NCBI GenBank assembly: GCA_019247135.1
Contig: JAFAPL010000552.1
Location: 1 to 6,345 of the forward strand
Source of the DNA: Chloroflexota bacterium
Lineage (GTDB): Bacteria > Chloroflexota > UBA6077 > CF-72
Reading direction: 5' to 3'
Length of the DNA: 6,345 nucleotides
Position numbers and translations under genes: made by a program. The notes beneath the pieces were generated by a model. That model ran no database searches. It was not told the origin of the DNA and saw nothing but the letters and a program-made list of their open reading frames with translations. Of the stretch, positions 1-6,254 are shown in pieces. Position 1 is the first letter of the stretch, and each line of letters opens with the position of its first letter.

Positions 1-1023
1 CAGGTAGCTGACGACGGTCTGCAACTGGTCCTCGGAGACGACCGGGCCCACCCGCGTATCGGACTCCAGTGGATCACCGAGCTTCCACGTTTCGGCCAGG
101 TTGACCAGTCGCTCCTGGAATGCCTGCGCGACCGGCGCCTCGACGATGACTCGGCTGGTGGCGGTGCATTTCTGTCCGGCGCTCAGGAACGCGCCACGCG
201 CGACCTGTTCGGCGGCCTGGTCCAGGTCGGCGTCGGCAAGCACGACGGCTGGGTTCTTGCCGCCCATCTCGAGCTGGACTTTCTTGCCCCGCTCGGTCGC
301 CTTCTTCTGCAGGGCGCGGCCGACGGAGTTGGAGCCGGTGAACGTCACGGCGTGGACGGCGTCGTGGGTGACCAGGACGTCACCGACTTCGGAACCCTTG
401 CCGAGCACGAGATTGAGCACGCCCGCCGGCAGGCCCGCGTCCACCAGCGCCTGCAGCAGATGCACGGCCGTGAGCGGCACCAGCTCGGCCGGCTTCCACA
501 CGACACTGTTGCCGTAGGCCAGCGCGGGCGCGATCTTCCACGCGGGAATTGCGATCGGGAAATTCCAGGGCGTGATCGCGGCAACAACGCCGATCGGCTC
601 GCGGCGGGCGTAGAGAAACGTGGTGGCGGAGACGCTCGGGTAGGTTTCGCCGTCAGGCTCGAGCGTCTGGCCGGCGAAGTAGCGCAGGATCTGAACGGCG
701 CGCCGTGTCTCGCCGATGGCTTCGACGAGCGTCTTGCCTTCCTCGCGCGTAAGGTCGCGCCCGACGTCGTTGGCGCGTTGTTCGAGCAGGTCGGCAGCTT
801 TTCTCAGGATGTCGCCGCGGGCGGGGGCGGGCGTGTTGCGCCATCCGAGGAACGCCTTGTCGGCGGCGTCGACGGCCTGGGCGGCGAGCTGGGCGTCGGC
901 CTGGCGCACCTCGGCGACTGCTTCGGAGGGTTTGGCCGGGTTGAGGTCCTTGCCGGCGCGGCCGTTGGCTGCGGTGGTCCAGTTACCGCCGACGAAGGAA
1001 CGGAGCTCGACAGACATACTCAT
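1..1023 (-). CDS. Aldehyde dehydrogenase, probable alpha-ketoglutarate-semialdehyde dehydrogenase type (C-terminus off the window)
   Basis: NAD(P)-dependent aldehyde dehydrogenase, cytosolic, oxidising an aldehyde to its acid. The reading frame is open from ATG 1023 to the window edge: 341 residues of a family usually near 480, so about 140 C-terminal residues are missing. Hallmarks seen: ITPWNFPIAIPAWKIAPAL with the oxyanion Asn near residue 154, the FTGS nucleotide-binding motif, the general base Glu near 252 in LEMGGKNP, and the catalytic Cys near 286 in GQKCTATSR. The LEMGGKNP and GQKCTATSR wording resembles 2,5-dioxovalerate (alpha-ketoglutarate semialdehyde) dehydrogenases of sugar-acid catabolism, which fits the uxuA-like gene nearby; the exact substrate is inference. 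An alternative start is ATG 1017, two codons later; 1023 is preferred because a weak GAG lies 8 nt upstream. It follows the protease gene on the same strand but is separated from it by the repeat array, so it may have its own promoter. Confidence 0.93.
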   Translation of the reverse strand, partial: MSMSVELRSFVGGNWTTAANGRAGKDLNPAKPSEAVAEVRQADAQLAAQAVDAADKAFLGWRNTPAPARGDILRKAADLLEQRANDVGRDLTREEGKTLVEAIGETRRAVQILRYFAGQTLEPDGETYPSVSATTFLYARREPIGVVAAITPWNFPIAIPAWKIAPALAYGNSVVWKPAELVPLTAVHLLQALVDAGLPAGVLNLVLGKGSEVGDVLVTHDAVHAVTFTGSNSVGRALQKKATERGKKVQLEMGGKNPAVVLADADLDQAAEQVARGAFLSAGQKCTATSRVIVEAPVAQAFQERLVNLAETWKLGDPLESDTRVGPVVSEDQLQTVVSYL

Positions 1024-1107
1024 GATGCTAGCTCGTGCCGCGCGTGCGATTGTGACCTTTTTGCTCGCCCGTGACGCTCGGCGTGACGCCCTGTGTGACG
1101 CCCGCGT

Positions 1108-1142
1108 GCTAAGCACTCAAAGCGTTTTGCACACGTGACGCC
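1108..1142. repeat. 35-bp direct repeat, copy 1, with a pseudo-palindromic core
   Basis: Runs from GCTAAGCACTC to CACGTGACGCC and is identical to 1226-1260, exactly 118 bp away. The core at 1118-1129, CAAAGCGTTTTG, has CAAA/TTTG arms around a central CG step, the general look of a LacI-family operator, and is followed by a CACGTG palindrome (1132-1137). The last seven exact bases before CC are one GTGACGC unit of the array. Identity over 35 bp shows a duplication; the operator reading is only a suggestion. Confidence 0.9.
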
Positions 1143-1225
1143 TGCGTGACGCCGTTGCTCTGCGGGCGTGACGCCCTACGTGACGCTATTGCTCTGCCAG
1201 GTGACGCCCTGCGTGACGCCCCTGG

Positions 1226-1260
1226 GCTAAGCACTCAAAGCGTTTTGCACACGTGACGCC
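1226..1260. repeat. 35-bp direct repeat, copy 2, with a pseudo-palindromic core
   Basis: Identical to 1108-1142. The core CAAAGCGTTTTG lies at 1236-1247. The following sequence also aligns with what follows copy 1 (three GTGACGC dyads with related spacers), so the region is a degenerate tandem duplication of about 118 bp in which this element is the best conserved part. Confidence 0.9.
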
Positions 1261-1315
1261 CCGCGTGACGCTTGGCTCGGCGACGAGACGCTCTACGTGA
1301 CGCTTTGGCTTTGCG

Positions 1316-1337
1316 GCGTGACGCCCTGCGTGACGCC
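1316..1337 (-). terminator. Possible hairpin at the 3' end of the htrA-like gene
   Basis: The final dyad of the array, touching the TAG stop codon, can fold as GCGT-x-ACGC, loop AGG, GCGT-x-ACGC with one C-C mismatch in the minus-strand RNA, plus an extra G-C pair at the base. It is the only dyad in which both arms are perfect. There is no U-tract after it, so it is not a standard intrinsic terminator; it could slow polymerase, protect a 3' end or be incidental to the repeat. Confidence 0.3.
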
Positions 1338-2656
1338 TACGAGGGCGCCTGGCCCAGCGTCACCTGCACCTGCAGCTGCTGGCCACCTCGTACCACGCTC
1401 AGCGTCACCTGGTCGCCCGGCTGATGTTGACTCAGCATCTGCGCCAGCGACGACTCTGCCACCAGTGGCTGGCCATCCACGGCCGTGATGATGTCGCGTG
1501 GCTGCAAGCCAGCAGTCGCCGCCGGCGAGCCCGGCTGAACTGCTCCGATCACCGCCCCGTTTTGCACGTTCCCAGCGCTCAACTGCGCGGCAATCGCCGG
1601 TGTCAGCGGTCCGTACTGAACTCCGAGGAACGGATGCACCGCGCGTCCCGTAGACACGAGCTGATCGGCGATGGGCTTCGCCGTCGCGATGGCGATGGCA
1701 AAGCCGATGCCCTGCGCCGAGACGCCAGGCTCCGCCTGACCCGCGACGAGGGTGTTGATGCCGATCACTTCGTTCTCCAGATTGACGAGAGCACCGCCGG
1801 AGTTGCCCGGATTGATCGGTGCATCGGTTTGAATCGCATTGAACAGAAACGGCCCCGACGTGTTCGGCGTGTCGCCCGGCTCTTGCACCGTTCGGTTCAG
1901 GGCGCTGACAACGCCCTGCGTCACGGTCGGCCCGCCAGGTAGGGCGAGCGCGTTGCCGATCGCAACCACCCAATCACCCACCTGCAGCTGGTTGGAATCG
2001 CCCAGCTGCGCAACCGGAAGGTTGTCGCCCTCGATCTGGAGCACGGCCAGGTCCGTCTGTGGGTCCGCGCCCGTCAGCTTCGCGGGAAACGAACGCCGGT
2101 CAGGCAGCGAGACCTCGAGTTGCTGCGCGCCCGCGATGACGTGGTTGTTGGTGAGAATGTGCCCCTGACTGTCGTAGATCACGCCGGAGCCAACGCCGGC
2201 TGGCACGGCGGCGCCGCCGCCGATCTGGCCCGGGACGCCCTGCTGTTGCTGCTGTTGCAGATTGGTGATCTGGACGATCGCCGGCCGGACCTGCTGCGCG
2301 ACCTGGCGCACCAGCGTGCGCAGATCGCCGCCGCTCGCGCTGGTCGAAGCTGCAGCGGCAGCGACCGGCTGTGGGCTCGCCACGGGCGAGGGCGACGCGG
2401 CGGCCGCTGACACTGACACCGGCGAGGTTGCAGCTTGAGCTCCAACCGGGCTCGCACCTGGCGCCTGCGCTGCCTGCGGACTCGAACTCGCCTGGTTTGC
2501 CTGCGAATTGGACGCGACTTGCGTTGGCTGCGAATTAGAAGGCGCTTGGGTTGGCTGCGCATTTGACGGAGCTTGCGTCGGCTGCGCATTCGAAGACGCG
2601 CATGCGGTGCACAGCACCATCGCAAATATCAGCACGCGAGGCAGCACACGGCTCAT
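1337..2656 (-). CDS. htrA: HtrA/DegP-like serine protease with one PDZ domain and a low-complexity exported N-terminus
   Basis: ATP-independent envelope protease of the trypsin-fold S1C family, expected to cleave or hold misfolded exported proteins. The start at ATG 2656 gives 439 residues and begins right at a signal sequence: MSRVLPRVLIFAMVLCTAC. Cys19 could be lipidated, although Cys16 at position -3 makes the lipobox imperfect. Residues about 22-66 are five 9-residue repeats (SNAQPTQAP type), followed by an Ala/Ser/Pro linker to about 109 and a six-Gln run at 134-139. Protease domain: catalytic His172 (LTNNHV), Asp202 (TDLAVL), Ser286 (NPGNSGGAL). One PDZ domain, about 342-435 (FLGVQYGPL, GSPAATAGLQPRDII). 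The frame is open to an ATG at 2731, but that start would overlap the oxidoreductase and add residues ahead of the signal peptide. No good ribosome binding site is seen; it starts 35 bp after the oxidoreductase stop, suggesting co-transcription. Stop is TAG. Confidence 0.92.
   Translation of the reverse strand: MSRVLPRVLIFAMVLCTACASSNAQPTQAPSNAQPTQAPSNSQPTQVASNSQANQASSSPQAAQAPGASPVGAQAATSPVSVSAAAASPSPVASPQPVAAAAASTSASGGDLRTLVRQVAQQVRPAIVQITNLQQQQQQGVPGQIGGGAAVPAGVGSGVIYDSQGHILTNNHVIAGAQQLEVSLPDRRSFPAKLTGADPQTDLAVLQIEGDNLPVAQLGDSNQLQVGDWVVAIGNALALPGGPTVTQGVVSALNRTVQEPGDTPNTSGPFLFNAIQTDAPINPGNSGGALVNLENEVIGINTLVAGQAEPGVSAQGIGFAIAIATAKPIADQLVSTGRAVHPFLGVQYGPLTPAIAAQLSAGNVQNGAVIGAVQPGSPAATAGLQPRDIITAVDGQPLVAESSLAQMLSQHQPGDQVTLSVVRGGQQLQVQVTLGQAPS
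2459..2593 (-). repeat. Five 27-bp tandem repeats inside the htrA-like gene
   Basis: Encodes five consecutive nonapeptides: SNAQPTQAP twice, then SNSQPTQVA, SNSQANQAS and SSPQAAQAP, diverging progressively away from the signal peptide. This is a disordered linker between the membrane anchor and the protease domain; a repeat of this kind is prone to copy-number change by slippage. Confidence 0.88.
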
Positions 2657-2691
2657 CAGGCCGGCGCTGCCGCACGCTGCATGCCAGGCGT

Positions 2692-3855
2692 TCAGACCAC
2701 CGCGGTCGCGGCGCGCTGGACGGCCTCGCATATTTCGACAACCGCGACGCCGTCCTCGAAGTTCGGCGAATATGGCCGCTGCTCGGCTACGGCGCGCACG
2801 AACTCATACGCCTGGCCGACGTATGTCTCCGAATATCCGTAGCCCACACCGGCGACGGGAAACGCCACCACCTCATTGAAATACGGATGCTGCGGTCCAG
2901 TGACCACGCGCCGAAAACCCGCCAGCTTGTCGCCAGCGGAGGTTTCGAAGATGTTGAACTCGGCGGCACGCTCCATGTCGAAGTTGATAGCACCGCGTGA
3001 TCCGATGAGGTCGAAGGCCGGTGAATTGCGATAGCCCGTCGCGACCCGACTGAATCGGAAGTCGCCCAGCGCGCCGTTCTCGAAGGCGCAGGTGAAGGCG
3101 GCAACATCGTCCGTATCGACCGCTCGAAATTCGCCCGTCGTTGCGCCGACGCTGTGACCGGTGACGTGGCCGGCCGGCACCGGCCGCTCTTTTATGAAGG
3201 TAGCCAGACTCGCACCCTGGACGACTCCAAGCTCGCCGACGAGATGGCGGGCCATATCGATGACATGACTCCCGATGTCACCGAGCGCGCCGGAGCCGGC
3301 CAGGCTCCGCTCATAGCGCCAGGTGAAAGGCACGTCCGGGCTGGCCCCGTAATCGGTGAAATACTGTCCACTGAAGTGCTGGAGATCGCCCAGACGCCCT
3401 TCTGTGATAGCGGCATGGATGCTGGCGATAGCTGGAGCTCGACGCAGATTGAAGCCCACGCCGTGAACAACCCCATTTCGCTGCGCGAGGTCCAGCATTG
3501 CTCGGGCGTCAGTTGATGTTGATGCGAGCGGTTTTTCGCACAGCACGTGTTTGCCGTCGCCGACCAGCGCTTCCACCGGTTCGCGGTGCTGGTGGTTCGG
3601 CAATGCGACGCACACGATATCCACGTCTTGCATCTCGGCGACTTCTTGCCAGGACGACGCAACGCGTTCGATCTCCCAGCGGGTCTGGGCGTCGCGGGCG
3701 AGAGCGAGGTCGGCGTCGGCGATCGCGACCAGGTCGACGACAGCCGGCGCCGGCTGGAACGTGCCGCGCAGGGCGCGGAAAGCACGGGCATGCGCGCGGC
3801 CGATCATGCCGGCGCCCAGGATCGCAACCTTCAACGTCGGTGGGTTTTGAGGCAC
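2692..3855 (-). CDS. Gfo/Idh/MocA family NAD(P)-dependent sugar oxidoreductase
   Basis: 387 residues, the usual size for the family; cytosolic oxidation of a sugar or cyclitol hydroxyl with NAD(P)+. N-terminal Rossmann fold: KVAILGAGMIGRAHARAF (GxGxxG at residues 14-19), Asp47 at the end of strand 2 (IADAD), ALPNHQH at 84-90, and the family signature CEKPL with Lys108-Pro109. The C-terminal domain carries GALGDIGSHVIDMARHLVG with the catalytic-site Asp193 and His197. The pattern FxPAPxV, the WRxExxxAGSGALGDI stretch and TGPxHPY recall levoglucosan-dehydrogenase-like and inositol-dehydrogenase-like members; the substrate cannot be fixed from this. The GTG start at 3855 is chosen because AGGAG sits 5 nt upstream and the protein begins just before the Rossmann fold; an upstream ATG at 4101 would overlap the divergent M24 gene and add 82 unrelated residues. 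The protease gene follows after 35 bp. Confidence 0.93.
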   Translation of the reverse strand: MPQNPPTLKVAILGAGMIGRAHARAFRALRGTFQPAPAVVDLVAIADADLALARDAQTRWEIERVASSWQEVAEMQDVDIVCVALPNHQHREPVEALVGDGKHVLCEKPLASTSTDARAMLDLAQRNGVVHGVGFNLRRAPAIASIHAAITEGRLGDLQHFSGQYFTDYGASPDVPFTWRYERSLAGSGALGDIGSHVIDMARHLVGELGVVQGASLATFIKERPVPAGHVTGHSVGATTGEFRAVDTDDVAAFTCAFENGALGDFRFSRVATGYRNSPAFDLIGSRGAINFDMERAAEFNIFETSAGDKLAGFRRVVTGPQHPYFNEVVAFPVAGVGYGYSETYVGQAYEFVRAVAEQRPYSPNFEDGVAVVEICEAVQRAATAVV

Positions 3856-3927
3856 GCGGTCTCCTGTGTGCCAGCATACGCGCCGAGGGCTTGCGCGCGT
3901 GCCAGCCCGGCTGTCTGAATACAGTGC
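3856..3927. promoter_or_regulatory. Divergent intergenic region between the oxidoreductase and the M24 gene
   Basis: The only divergent gap in the window, 72 bp, so it should hold promoters for both directions. Toward the oxidoreductase, TATGCT on the minus strand (3873-3878) is a fair -10 candidate without a convincing -35. Toward the M24 gene, TTGCGC (3891-3896) and TGAATA (3916-3921) could be a weak -35/-10 pair with 19-bp spacing; this would start transcription at about the ATG, and no Shine-Dalgarno is seen there, so a leaderless mRNA is possible. The motif assignments are weak; the divergent geometry is solid. Confidence 0.4.
3861..3865 (-). promoter_or_regulatory. Ribosome binding site deciding the GTG start of the oxidoreductase
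   Basis: On the minus strand AGGAG precedes GTG 3855 by 5 nt (AGGAGACCGCGTG). It is one of only two strong Shine-Dalgarno sequences in the window, and it rules out the much longer frame starting at 4101. Confidence 0.85.
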
Positions 3928-5217
3928 ATGCCAGCTCTCGCGCCGGTGTTCAAACGCACAGCGCTGCCACCCCAGTTCTGCAACCTCGAGCGGTTGTTCG
4001 ACACGCTGGAGCGGCGCGGACTCGACGGCGTCGTCGCCTACTTGCGGCCGAACGTGTTCTATTTGAGCGGGTTCGCCCCGCCCTCGAATCAGTCGGTGCA
4101 TGAGACCAACGGGTACGCCGCGGTCGTGATCTCACGTCACGCCCCCGATGACCCGATCATCGTCGTGGCCGAGTTTGACCTGATGTACTTGCGCCACGAG
4201 CCGACCTGGATTCACGATGTCCGTCCGTATGCGACGCTGCTGCTGCCTTTCGATATCCCTATCGGCGAGGCGCCGCTGGAGCGGTTCGTGCCCGCCGCGG
4301 AGCGGTCTGCCGAATGGTTCCTGAGGGCGCGTGATCGATATGCACCGAGCCTCGTCGACGGCGTACAGACAGCGCTGAGCGATCTCGGACTGGAGCACGC
4401 CCGGGTCGGCTTCGACGACCTCCGGCTCGCCCGGACCCTGCAGATGCAGGACGCCGAGGACGCGTACGGCACGCTGAAATATGTGCGACAGGTGAAGACG
4501 GCTCAGGAAATCGAGCTGTTGAAAACTGCTACTCGGCTCAATCAGCTGGCCATCGAACGCACGATCGCCACGTGGTCGCGCGGCACGACCTGGCAGGAGC
4601 TGGTGCACACGTACAACGTGACCGCAACACAGCTCGGCGGCTTCGTGCGCGATCCAGGCGCAATCGTGATTGCAAATCCCGTTGGAGTGGATCCAGCGCT
4701 GTACATGTATTCGGCGCTGGATTCCGAGGATTTTGTCGTCGAGCCCGGTATGCACATCATGTGGGACTGCCACGGCACCTGGCAGCACTACTGCTGGGAT
4801 GGCGGCAAGACCTGGGTGGTCGATGACGCGCCGCGTGGCAATTCGCGCTCGATCGGCGAAGCGACGGCGGCGGCGATGGATGCGTTGCAGAGCGCGATGC
4901 GCCCTGGAGTCCGCCTGAGCCAGCTACAAGCCGAGGGACGACGTGCGTTTCGTCTGGGCGGATTGAGTCAAGAGCGCGCGGACGGGGCGTTTATTTTCTT
5001 CCATGGACTCGGGCTGGAACACATTGACATGGAGGTGACGTCCAGTCATCAGGACTGGGCGTTGGAGGATGGCATGGTGGTTTCGGCGCACCTGCAGGTT
5101 CCGGGTGGTGACCGCGAGCGGGGGTGGCTCGAGGAGATCTTCCTCGTCACCCCCGCCGGCGGTGAACCCTTCTTCAGTTGGGATCACGCGCCGATTGCGG
5201 GTGACGCGATCGTGTGA
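3928..5217 (+). CDS. M24-family metallohydrolase (Xaa-Pro peptidase / creatinase fold)
   Basis: 429 residues with the two-domain layout of prolidase/creatinase-type proteins: an N-terminal creatinase_N-like domain (about 15-165, LERRGLDGVVAYLRPNVFYLSGF) and a C-terminal pita-bread domain (about 190-415). Metal-site positions: Asp280 and Asp291, 11 residues apart (WDCHGTWQHYCWDGG), His359 (FFHGLGLEH) and Glu402 (WLEEIFLVT). The fifth usual ligand, the Glu of the GMVFTIEPG motif, aligns with His388 in GMVVSAHLQ. Members cleave X-Pro peptides or other C-N bonds, so substrate and even metal use are open here. The ATG at 3928 is the only reasonable start before the first conserved block; no Shine-Dalgarno is visible. 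It is the only plus-strand gene, divergent from the oxidoreductase and convergent with the dehydratase. Confidence 0.9.
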   Translation: MPALAPVFKRTALPPQFCNLERLFDTLERRGLDGVVAYLRPNVFYLSGFAPPSNQSVHETNGYAAVVISRHAPDDPIIVVAEFDLMYLRHEPTWIHDVRPYATLLLPFDIPIGEAPLERFVPAAERSAEWFLRARDRYAPSLVDGVQTALSDLGLEHARVGFDDLRLARTLQMQDAEDAYGTLKYVRQVKTAQEIELLKTATRLNQLAIERTIATWSRGTTWQELVHTYNVTATQLGGFVRDPGAIVIANPVGVDPALYMYSALDSEDFVVEPGMHIMWDCHGTWQHYCWDGGKTWVVDDAPRGNSRSIGEATAAAMDALQSAMRPGVRLSQLQAEGRRAFRLGGLSQERADGAFIFFHGLGLEHIDMEVTSSHQDWALEDGMVVSAHLQVPGGDRERGWLEEIFLVTPAGGEPFFSWDHAPIAGDAIV

Positions 5218-5220
5218 CGC
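5201..5220. repeat. GTGACGC pair at the convergent stop codons
   Basis: Two exact GTGACGC copies (5201-5207 and 5214-5220), 13 bp apart on the plus strand, match the unit of the 1071-1336 array. The second contains the M24 TGA and its last base is the first base of the opposite gene's TAG. In the main array the last unit likewise ends one base before a minus-strand TAG. It may be a stray member of the same family or chance. Confidence 0.45.
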
Positions 5221-6245
5221 TACGCGGGGACGGCGGCGCGCTCGGGGGTCCAGTTCCGGATACTGCCCGGGGCGACGCCCGCGGCGCGGCGCTGCTTCTG
5301 CACCGCTTCAATCAGCGCCTGGATATACCCGTTGGCAAATGCCCGCCCACGGTGGCCCCAGGCCGTGTCCTGGAACGTCTGCGGCACGTGGTCGTCAATG
5401 AAGAAACTGTCGAAGCCCACGTCGTAGTAGATCTCCATCGCCCGGTACATATCGACGTAGCCGGTGTTGATGAATTCCTCGCGGAACTTCGGCACGGTAC
5501 CGGAGACGTTGCGAAAGTGGACATACAGGATCTTGTTGCGCGATCCGAAGTAGCGGATCTTGTCGTAGATATCGACCTCGTCCTGCATCTCCGACATCGT
5601 GCCCTGGCAGAATTCGATCGCGTTGCAGTCGCTCGGATAGATCTCGATCAACCGCTTGTATGAGGTAAAATCACGCAGGAGCTGCGGAATCCCGCCCAGT
5701 ATTGGCACCGGCGGATCACATGGATGGATGCCCAGGCGAATGCCTTCCTCTTCCGCTATTGGAGTGATAATGCGGATCCAGTACTCCAGGTTCGACCACA
5801 TCTCTTCTTCGCTATACACCCGGTCGTGCGTGAGCGGCATCCGCTGCGCCAGCGAATCGTCGAACGCGGTGGCGACCGCGCCGCCCCGAATGTGCTCGGG
5901 TGGCGTGCGCCACACGTGCGACGGCATCCAGTTGTAGCCGAAGATTGGAATTTCGGCGCGCGCGATGTTGCGGATGGTGGAGATCATGTTCTCGATCTGC
6001 TCGTCGCGTCGCGGAACATTCAGCATGATGTGGTCGTAAAACGGCGTGGGCACGTTCTCGAGCGCGGTCAGCTTCAGACCGTACTGTTCGACCGACACTC
6101 GGAGCTTGACCAGGTCATGCAGCTCCCAGCGCTGGGCGCCTGGCAGCAAGGGTGTGTTGAGCAGAACGTCCGTCGCCCCGTATTCCGCGGCAAAGCGCAG
6201 AAATTCGGTGCTGTCTACGTTGAACTGTCCGAATCCAGGTCGCAT
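5220..6245 (-). CDS. uxuA: Mannonate dehydratase-like enzyme (UxuA family, TIM barrel)
   Basis: UxuA dehydrates D-mannonate to 2-keto-3-deoxygluconate in the cytosolic hexuronate route. This protein has 341 residues, slightly shorter than the 350-394 of classical UxuA. The four metal-ligand positions of the family are present: His174 (GIHPCDPP), Cys213 (EFCQGT), His243 (YVHFRNV) and Asp285 (FIDDHVP); YNWMPSHVWR matches the UxuA YNFMPVLDW block. Its IHPCDPP differs from the usual HPDDPP, so the substrate may be a related aldonate; xylose-isomerase-like epimerase is the alternative. The start at ATG 6245 is preferred because AAGGAG lies 9 nt upstream; ATG 6263 is in frame, adds six residues (MKENLK) and overlaps the permease stop as ATGA. 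It directly follows the ABC permease, so both are probably one operon. Its TAG is 2 bp from the M24 stop, leaving no room for a terminator between them. Confidence 0.86.
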   Translation of the reverse strand: MRPGFGQFNVDSTEFLRFAAEYGATDVLLNTPLLPGAQRWELHDLVKLRVSVEQYGLKLTALENVPTPFYDHIMLNVPRRDEQIENMISTIRNIARAEIPIFGYNWMPSHVWRTPPEHIRGGAVATAFDDSLAQRMPLTHDRVYSEEEMWSNLEYWIRIITPIAEEEGIRLGIHPCDPPVPILGGIPQLLRDFTSYKRLIEIYPSDCNAIEFCQGTMSEMQDEVDIYDKIRYFGSRNKILYVHFRNVSGTVPKFREEFINTGYVDMYRAMEIYYDVGFDSFFIDDHVPQTFQDTAWGHRGRAFANGYIQALIEAVQKQRRAAGVAPGSIRNWTPERAAVPA

Positions 6246-6254
6246 CTTGAGGTT

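Larger units (their letters stand above)
1071..1336. repeat. Intergenic array of 15 GTGACGC-type units arranged as dyads on a 33-bp period
   Basis: Fourteen exact GTGACGC copies on the plus strand start at 1071, 1083, 1095, 1135, 1146, 1168, 1180, 1201, 1213, 1253, 1265, 1297, 1318 and 1330; a degenerate GAGACGC starts at 1285. They pair at 11-12 bp (typical dyad GTGACGCCCTGCGTGACGC), and dyads recur at 32-33 bp, or at 52 bp where a 35-bp element intervenes. The spacers between dyads are themselves related (roughly TTGGCTCTGCGG). Each dyad is a nested palindrome: GCGT-G-ACGC is symmetrical, and the two copies can fold together as a stem with one mismatch and a 3-nt loop. The array fills the gap between the htrA-like stop codon and the aldehyde dehydrogenase start. 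No open frame is kept across it and no protein-coding gene is seen. Its role is unknown: protein-binding array, RNA hairpin series or intergenic repeat family. Confidence 0.93.

Noticed and set aside
352..1074. Long plus-strand open frame of 240 codons opposite the aldehyde dehydrogenase
   Set aside because: It is the antisense shadow of a clearly conserved dehydrogenase frame; its translation is Gly/Arg/Asp-rich with no recognisable domain.
1071..1336. CRISPR array
   Set aside because: The repeated dyad is only 19 bp, the spacers of about 14 bp are related to each other, and no cas genes are present.
1071..1336. Short repeat-protein gene encoded by the array
   Set aside because: The 12-bp and 33-bp periods preserve frame locally, but the 118-bp higher unit and the 11-bp and 32-bp steps do not, and stop codons occur in the 35-bp element; no start with a ribosome binding site is seen.
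1350..1415. GCGTCAC copies within the protease 3' end as additional array units
   Set aside because: They encode conserved Val-Thr steps of the PDZ beta strands and are in the opposite orientation without dyad spacing, so coding constraint explains them.
1293..1973. Minus-strand open frame of 226 codons running through the array into the protease
   Set aside because: It lies in another frame of the protease gene; the translation is Arg/Gly-rich low complexity, and the true frame shows the full catalytic triad and PDZ domain.
3856..4101. N-terminal extension of the oxidoreductase up to ATG 4101
   Set aside because: It would overlap the divergent M24 coding region by 174 bp, adds residues unlike the family, and ignores the strong AGGAG before GTG 3855.
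4132..4788. Minus-strand open frame of 218 codons inside the M24 gene
   Set aside because: It is antisense to the conserved metallohydrolase and has no domain-like pattern or ribosome binding site.
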